Assembly (NCBI RefSeq): GCF_013408745.1
Contig: NZ_JACCBJ010000001.1
Coordinates: forward strand, 2,852,001 to 2,916,000
DNA: 64,000 nt
Direction of reading: 5' to 3'
Origin: Leifsonia soli
GTDB taxonomy: Bacteria > Actinomycetota > Actinomycetes > Actinomycetales > Microbacteriaceae
Below, piece by piece: positions 61,171-64,000 of this stretch (its first letter is position 1; each line of letters begins with the position of its first letter). The notes below the pieces were generated by a model, which had not been told where the DNA came from, searched no databases, and saw nothing but the letters and a program-made list of their open reading frames with translations. Both the position numbers and the translations under genes were made by a program.

Positions 61171-62330
61171 AGCGACCCGCAGACATCGTCCGCGAGATCG
61201 AGCGCCGGCTTAGGCAGACGTGGGCGCAGACCGTCACCGGTGAGGCGGCGAAGGCCGTGTGGCCGCACCGGTTCTCGCTCTCCTCCGCATCCTCAACCGC
61301 CATCGAGGCGGACTTCACCACCGTGGTGAACCTCACTGCGGACTGGCGTGATTGGGCTCGCGGATTCGACGTGGAGCTTGTGAACCGCACCAGACGCATC
61401 GGTGCAGTCTCCCACTCGATTCCCTCGCACCTAGTCGTCCCCTCGATCGACGAGGCAGCACGCATCTGCGGCGGGGAGTGGCCCAGGCGCCTGCAGCAGG
61501 GTCTGAACCGGCTGAAGGGGCTGCCAGACCGCTTCCCCGCGCTGACCGAGGTGTCTGAATTCTTGAAGGCGACAGACCATTTTAGCGACGTCGATTTCGA
61601 GCTGCTTCTGAGAGCCGGCGCGTGGTTCTCCACGAATTCCGCTGCGGGGCTCACCCCACGTCAGGTGCCACTGGAAGGTTTCCACGCCAAGTGGCTGAAT
61701 ACCCGGCAGCACCTCGTGGCAGAGCTCGCCGGAAAACCGGACCTCGGTCTCATGCGGAACCACGCGCCGAGGATCCACTTCAGCTATCTCGACCCCGACC
61801 ACTTGGCACGGGGAGGACGGAAGCACGACACTGCCAGCGTCGGAGACCGTTTCGCTCTGGCGTACCTGCCCGAAGTGGTGATCATCTCCGAGAACAAGGA
61901 CACCGCCGTGAACTTTCCTGAAGTCGCAGGCGCCATTAGCGTCGAAGGGGTAGGCAAGGGAGGGCGCACGTTCGCGTCCTTCGAGTGGCTCGTTGACGCG
62001 CCAGTCCTAATCTACTGGGGAGACATGGACGCGGACGGGCTGGAGATTCTCGACGGCTTCCGCGCGGCTGGCGTCCCCGCGCGTTCTATTTTGATGGACC
62101 CGGATTCGTTCACTCGTTGGGAGGCCTACGGCACGACAGTTGACCAACTCGGTGCACCTCTGGAGGCGCGGGAGCCTCGTTCTGTGCCCAATCTCACCGA
62201 CGATGAGCGCGCGCTTTATCTCGACCTTGTGCATCCCGGGTGGTCCCGTGTTCGCCGCATCGAGCAGGAGAGAATCCCCCTTAGCGTCGCCCTTGCCGCT
62301 CTGGAGCGCGCAGCCCGCGGGCGAAGCTGA
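61167..62330 (+). CDS. jetD: Wadjet nuclease JetD (DUF3322/DUF2220)
   Basis: A 387-residue topoisomerase-VI-like nuclease. The N-terminal domain (about 1-200) is DUF3322-like. The C-terminal TOPRIM-type DUF2220 domain shows VIISENKDTAVNF (Glu) and VLIYWGDMDADGLEIL near 280-295 (D-x-D), which bind the metal that cuts DNA trapped by JetABC. Last gene of the operon; ends 142 nt before a convergent gene. Confidence 0.87.
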   Translation: MKRPADIVREIERRLRQTWAQTVTGEAAKAVWPHRFSLSSASSTAIEADFTTVVNLTADWRDWARGFDVELVNRTRRIGAVSHSIPSHLVVPSIDEAARICGGEWPRRLQQGLNRLKGLPDRFPALTEVSEFLKATDHFSDVDFELLLRAGAWFSTNSAAGLTPRQVPLEGFHAKWLNTRQHLVAELAGKPDLGLMRNHAPRIHFSYLDPDHLARGGRKHDTASVGDRFALAYLPEVVIISENKDTAVNFPEVAGAISVEGVGKGGRTFASFEWLVDAPVLIYWGDMDADGLEILDGFRAAGVPARSILMDPDSFTRWEAYGTTVDQLGAPLEAREPRSVPNLTDDERALYLDLVHPGWSRVRRIEQERIPLSVALAALERAARGRS

Positions 62331-62472
62331 CGCTTCTCCCCCTTTCGCGTGTTGCTGACCCTAACGGTGCCACGGCTCTGCAGAAGACCGAGCAATCCTC
62401 CGCCAAGGTTGCGGCACGAGGCGATCGCGGTGACGCGGAGAACCCACGTTGCACGGCCCGGACATTACCGAT

Positions 62473-62859
62473 TCAGCTATTGAGAGCAATCACCCGATCG
62501 AGCGCTTGGCATATCCGGCTGAACGGCGCGCCCGTCTCGCCGACTAGGACCTTGTCGGTTGCTTCAAAGACCCAGCTATCGTTGAAGCTGCCTCTTCCTT
62601 CCGAGTAGCCCCACCCTTCGTTGACGGTATAGAGCTTGCCATCGAATCCCATTACAACCGTCCCCATCACGTTCGTCCAGCTCTTGTAGTCGCTATCGTT
62701 GGGCTTCGAGTTCACGTAGGAGACTTTCCCTTTAATCAGGACCCAGCCGAGCGTGTAGTCCTTTCCCATTGGTTGGATCGTCTCTTGCGCAGTTGGATTC
62801 TCCCGGAGCAGAGCGAAGGCTTGCTCGGCCTTCCGGTGCATCTCAGAGGCGGTGGCCAT
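62473..62859 (-). CDS. Protein of unknown function following a zinc microprotein
   Basis: A 128-residue protein: an N-terminal helix (SEMHRKAEQAFALLREN) and a beta-rich body with Gly, Trp and Tyr (DYTLGWVLIKGKVSYVNSKPNDSDYKSWTNVMGTVVMGFDG; LYTVNEGWGYSEGRGSF). Not recognised. It follows the 28-residue zinc-knuckle gene by 2 nt. Gene content fits an accessory module of the island. Confidence 0.55.
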   Translation of the reverse strand: MATASEMHRKAEQAFALLRENPTAQETIQPMGKDYTLGWVLIKGKVSYVNSKPNDSDYKSWTNVMGTVVMGFDGKLYTVNEGWGYSEGRGSFNDSWVFEATDKVLVGETGAPFSRICQALDRVIALNS

Positions 62860-62861
62860 TT

Positions 62862-62948
62862 CTAGTCCCTTACCGCCCCGCAGCCCTCACATCGCCATTT
62901 GCCGGTGTCGTCCTTCTCGCATTCGCCACCGCAGTCGTGACACTTCAT
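62862..62948 (-). CDS. 28-residue zinc-knuckle microprotein
   Basis: A very short gene with a strong GAGGAGGG ribosome site about 4 nt before the ATG. It encodes MKCHDCGGECEKDDTGKWRC and EGCGAVRD: two C-x-x-C pairs make a zinc ribbon, plus one extra Cys. The stop is 2 nt before the next ATG on the same strand, so the two are probably co-translated. Confidence 0.6.
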   Translation of the reverse strand: MKCHDCGGECEKDDTGKWRCEGCGAVRD

Positions 62949-63340
62949 TGACCCTCCTCGTTTGGGTTATTGGAGACTAGCTGAGAATCTCTCATCTTCA
63001 TAGGTTGCTCTCCGAAATTGTCCGAGAACGGCATCACACGCCATTGGGCTGGACCGTGCGTCGTCCGCATCTGACACCACCCACGATGTCTGGCTGCCCA
63101 ACTCACAGGTCAAGTCGTTCGAGAATCTCGGCGCCGCAGCCGCTCCGCCAGTCGAAATTGCCCGTAACGATGCGGGAACGGTCGATGCCCGCCGGCGATA
63201 TTCGAGAAGGCCAGGGAGAGGTGGCCATGGCACTAGCTGCACCGCATCGCGACGCGAGTGCAAGCCAAAGGCTGTTTGTGCAGCTTGATGCCGCCTTTGA
63301 CAAGCCGGGGGTTGCGCCCCGCAGTGCGCCGCGCTAACGT
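62949..63340. other. Interval without a recognisable gene at the island right end
   Basis: About 390 nt between the microprotein and the ArsR operator. No supported gene, and no copy of the tRNA-Arg 3' end or integrase site was seen. The right junction of the island should be here or just to the left. Confidence 0.4.
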
Positions 63341-63356
63341 ACAACCAAATGGTTGT
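63341..63356 (+). promoter_or_regulatory. Operator palindrome over the arsR-type start codon
   Basis: ACAACCA-AA-TGGTTGT is a perfect 7-bp inverted repeat covering the ATG of the ArsR gene. TAACGT lies 8 nt before the ATG. Such ACAACC/GGTTGT palindromes are typical of ArsR regulators paired with SRPBCC genes, so autorepression is likely. Confidence 0.65.
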
Positions 63357-63726
63357 AGATGAGTTGACGGATGCTGAGGTCGATCGCATCTTCCAGGCAC
63401 TGGCGGATGCGACCCGACGGGATATCGTCGCGCGGTCGCTGCAGGGCGAGCACTCGGTCAGCGAGCTCGCCCGACGATACGACATGAGCTTCGCCGCCGT
63501 GCAGAAGCACGTCGCCGTGCTCGAGCGGGCGGGACTCGTCCGCAAGCAGGCCCGCGGACGCGAGCGCGTCGTCTCGGGAGACCTGGAGACGATCCGGCGT
63601 GCGTCCCGGCTGCTCGACGCCTACGAGGAGATCTGGCGCCGTCGCGATCGCGCCATCGACGGCATCCTCGCCGAGGAGGCCAGAACCACGCCGAGCACCA
63701 CCGAACCAGAGAGGAACGAGCGATGA
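63349..63726 (+). CDS. ArsR-family transcriptional regulator
   Basis: A 125-residue winged-helix repressor. ELTDAEVDRIFQALADATRRDIVARSLQGEHSVSELARRYDMSFAAVQKHVAVLERAGLVRKQARGRE is the classic HTH arrangement without the metal-binding Cys of ArsR/SmtB. ATG start lies in its own predicted operator. It is translationally coupled (ATGA) to the SRPBCC gene it probably regulates. Confidence 0.87.
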   Translation: MVVDELTDAEVDRIFQALADATRRDIVARSLQGEHSVSELARRYDMSFAAVQKHVAVLERAGLVRKQARGRERVVSGDLETIRRASRLLDAYEEIWRRRDRAIDGILAEEARTTPSTTEPERNER

Positions 63727-64000
63727 CCTTCATCGAGTCGAACAAGGACGTGGATGCGCTGACGCTCACGTTCGTCACCGAGTACGACGCCCCGCCGGAG
63801 CGCGTGTGGCAGCTGTGGTCCGACCCGCGCCAGCTGGAGCGGTGGTGGGGACCGCCGACCTGGCCTGCCACGTTCGAGGTGTTCGAGTTCGAGCCGGCGG
63901 GACGGGCGTCCTACTACATGACCGGGCCCGACGGCACGAAAGCCCATGGCTGGTGGCGGTTCGTCGAGATCGAGCCGCCGGTCCGGCTCTCGCTGGACGA
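63723..64000 (+). CDS. SRPBCC (AHSA1-like) protein, partial at window end
   Basis: The first 92 codons of an Aha1/START-like domain protein: LTLTFVTEYDAPPERVWQLWSDPRQLERWWGPPTWPATF. The rest lies outside the window. It overlaps the ArsR stop by 4 nt, a standard ArsR-SRPBCC pair; the ligand is unknown. Confidence 0.83.
   Translation, partial: MTFIESNKDVDALTLTFVTEYDAPPERVWQLWSDPRQLERWWGPPTWPATFEVFEFEPAGRASYYMTGPDGTKAHGWWRFVEIEPPVRLSLD

Noticed and set aside
32000..63000. CRISPR array or Cas genes linked to the Tn7-like module
   Set aside because: No regularly spaced direct repeats and no Cas-like proteins are visible.
63005..63337. A 110-codon plus-strand frame before the ArsR gene
   Set aside because: No ribosome site, no conserved pattern, and it ends in the regulatory region.
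52141..63340. Second copy of the tRNA-Arg 3' end as an attachment site on the right
   Set aside because: I looked for TTCGAGTCCCTTCAGGGGCA by eye in the gene-free stretches and found none.

Overview
High-GC actinobacterial chromosome. A Microbacteriaceae (Leifsonia-like) host is inferred from overall GC, GC-rich third codon positions, a Microbacteriaceae-type 'MGKLVYG' protein (28613-28930) and many start codons that lie exactly 6-7 nt after a -10-like TANNNT hexamer, i.e. predicted leaderless genes. The assignment is by pattern recognition only.

Layout. 1-16526 is ordinary backbone: a PAS sensor (cut by the window edge), a LuxR-type response regulator, an iron-uptake pair efeO-efeB, a secreted phosphoesterase/phospholipase C, small metabolic enzymes (NmrA-like reductase, VOC, alpha/beta hydrolase, Nudix, SRPBCC), a 5'-3' exonuclease, an SGNH-like/GAF protein, an aldo/keto reductase, several small conserved proteins and an AEC transporter. 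16564-21814 is a compact minus-strand operon for a linear azol(in)e-containing peptide (LAP/TOMM RiPP): a 51-residue precursor, E1-like cyclodehydratase partner, YcaO, SagB-type dehydrogenase, ABC ATPase, ABC permease and a two-domain VOC protein that may give self-protection. Most adjacent genes overlap. 22224-31665 returns to backbone (TspO-like, HemK-like methyltransferase, flavodoxin-fold reductase, FAD-Rieske oxidoreductase, ABC transporter).

32277-62948 is a large accessory island, mostly defence. In order: a type II Thoeris pair (TIR ThsB, TM-Macro ThsA) with a HIT-family hydrolase in the same operon; an antitoxin-like protein; a Tn7-like transposition module tnsA-tnsB-tnsC-tniQ whose TniQ carries six C-terminal treble-clef zinc modules; a leaderless operator-controlled gene; a GIY-YIG/coiled-coil pair; a PLD-SNF2 helicase plus DNA methyltransferase pair; a tyrosine integrase next to tRNA-Arg(CCT); an unrecognised ~1040-residue protein with a nuclease-like N-terminus; a complete type I Wadjet operon jetABCD; and a 28-residue zinc-knuckle microprotein with a 128-residue partner. 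Backbone resumes at 63349 with an ArsR/SRPBCC pair cut by the window end.

How it works together: within each module the genes are translationally coupled (4-nt ATGA/GTGA overlaps are frequent), so each module is probably expressed as a unit. The island combines two mobility systems (Tn7-like and tyrosine integrase) with at least two recognised anti-invader systems and several candidates. The most novel items are the LAP precursor (too short for a normal gene call), the HIT gene in the Thoeris II operon, the zinc-array TniQ and the large nuclease-like protein beside Wadjet.
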